This document shows positions 9,195 to 9,195 of a DNA stretch of 9,195 nucleotides, in pieces. Positions within the stretch are counted from its first letter, which is position 1; each line of letters begins with the position of its first letter. The position numbers were made by a program, and so were the translations under genes. The notes under the pieces are model-generated. The model made no database searches. It was not told the DNA's origin and saw nothing but the letters and a program-made list of their open reading frames with translations. Source of the stretch: Bacillota bacterium (GTDB lineage: Bacteria; Bacillota; Clostridia; Lachnospirales; Lachnospiraceae); NCBI GenBank assembly GCA_023409535.1, contig JAEYGZ010000003.1, positions 1 through 9,195 of the forward strand, read 5' to 3'.

Positions 9195-9195
9195 T

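Larger units (their letters stand above)
8718..9195. other. Right intergenic/relic region with no intact gene
   Basis: 478 bp. The part next to the nuclease gene (8718-8850) is AT-rich and must contain the operon promoter, but no -35/-10 pair with good spacing was found. The rest holds two short frames that look like remnants (8862-8966 and 9084-9194) and an AT palindrome (8991-9023). No tRNA, integrase or attachment-type direct repeat was seen. Confidence 0.5.

Overview
The window looks like an anti-phage defence island from an enterobacterial chromosome or mobile element. Escherichia coli or a close relative is the best guess, because the retron closely resembles the E. coli Ec78 (Retron-Eco7) type. 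This is inference from protein and RNA architecture; no search was run. Almost all coding capacity lies on the minus strand, so the layout below runs right to left for those genes.

Right flank (about 8718-9195): no intact gene. It holds the AT-rich leader of the first operon, two short reading frames that look like gene remnants, and a 33-bp AT-rich near-palindrome.

First operon (8717 to 4684, minus): three genes match a Lamassu / ABC-three-component (ABC-3C) system. They are a PD-(D/E)xK nuclease effector (LmuA-like, 366 aa), a small middle component (LmuC-like, 161 aa) and a Rad50/SMC-like ATPase with a CxxC zinc-hook motif (LmuB-like, about 608 aa). The genes overlap or nearly touch. Two more genes follow before a terminator: a 32-aa cysteine-rich ORF behind an AGGAGG ribosome site, and a 162-aa protein with one N-terminal membrane segment. 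Their place in the same operon is the least conventional part of the window.

Second operon (about 4456 to 839, minus): a complete retron of the Ec78/Eco7 type. A structured msr-msd RNA (a1/a2 repeats, candidate branch G, 22-bp msd stem) is followed by a 311-aa reverse transcriptase, a PtuA-like ATPase and a PtuB-like HNH nuclease, then a terminator. In this family the msDNA-RT complex holds PtuAB inactive, and phage interference with the msDNA releases the toxic nuclease.

Left flank (1-782): the start of an XRE-family repressor runs off the left edge on the minus strand. Divergent to it is a plus-strand frame (243-782) split by one in-frame TAA into 80-aa and 91-aa ORFs. The 97-bp intergenic region carries two CTTAG-N5-CTAAG operators overlapping both divergent promoters. 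This repressor/divergent-gene arrangement suggests a prophage or satellite-type element carrying the defence systems, but no integrase or attachment site is visible.
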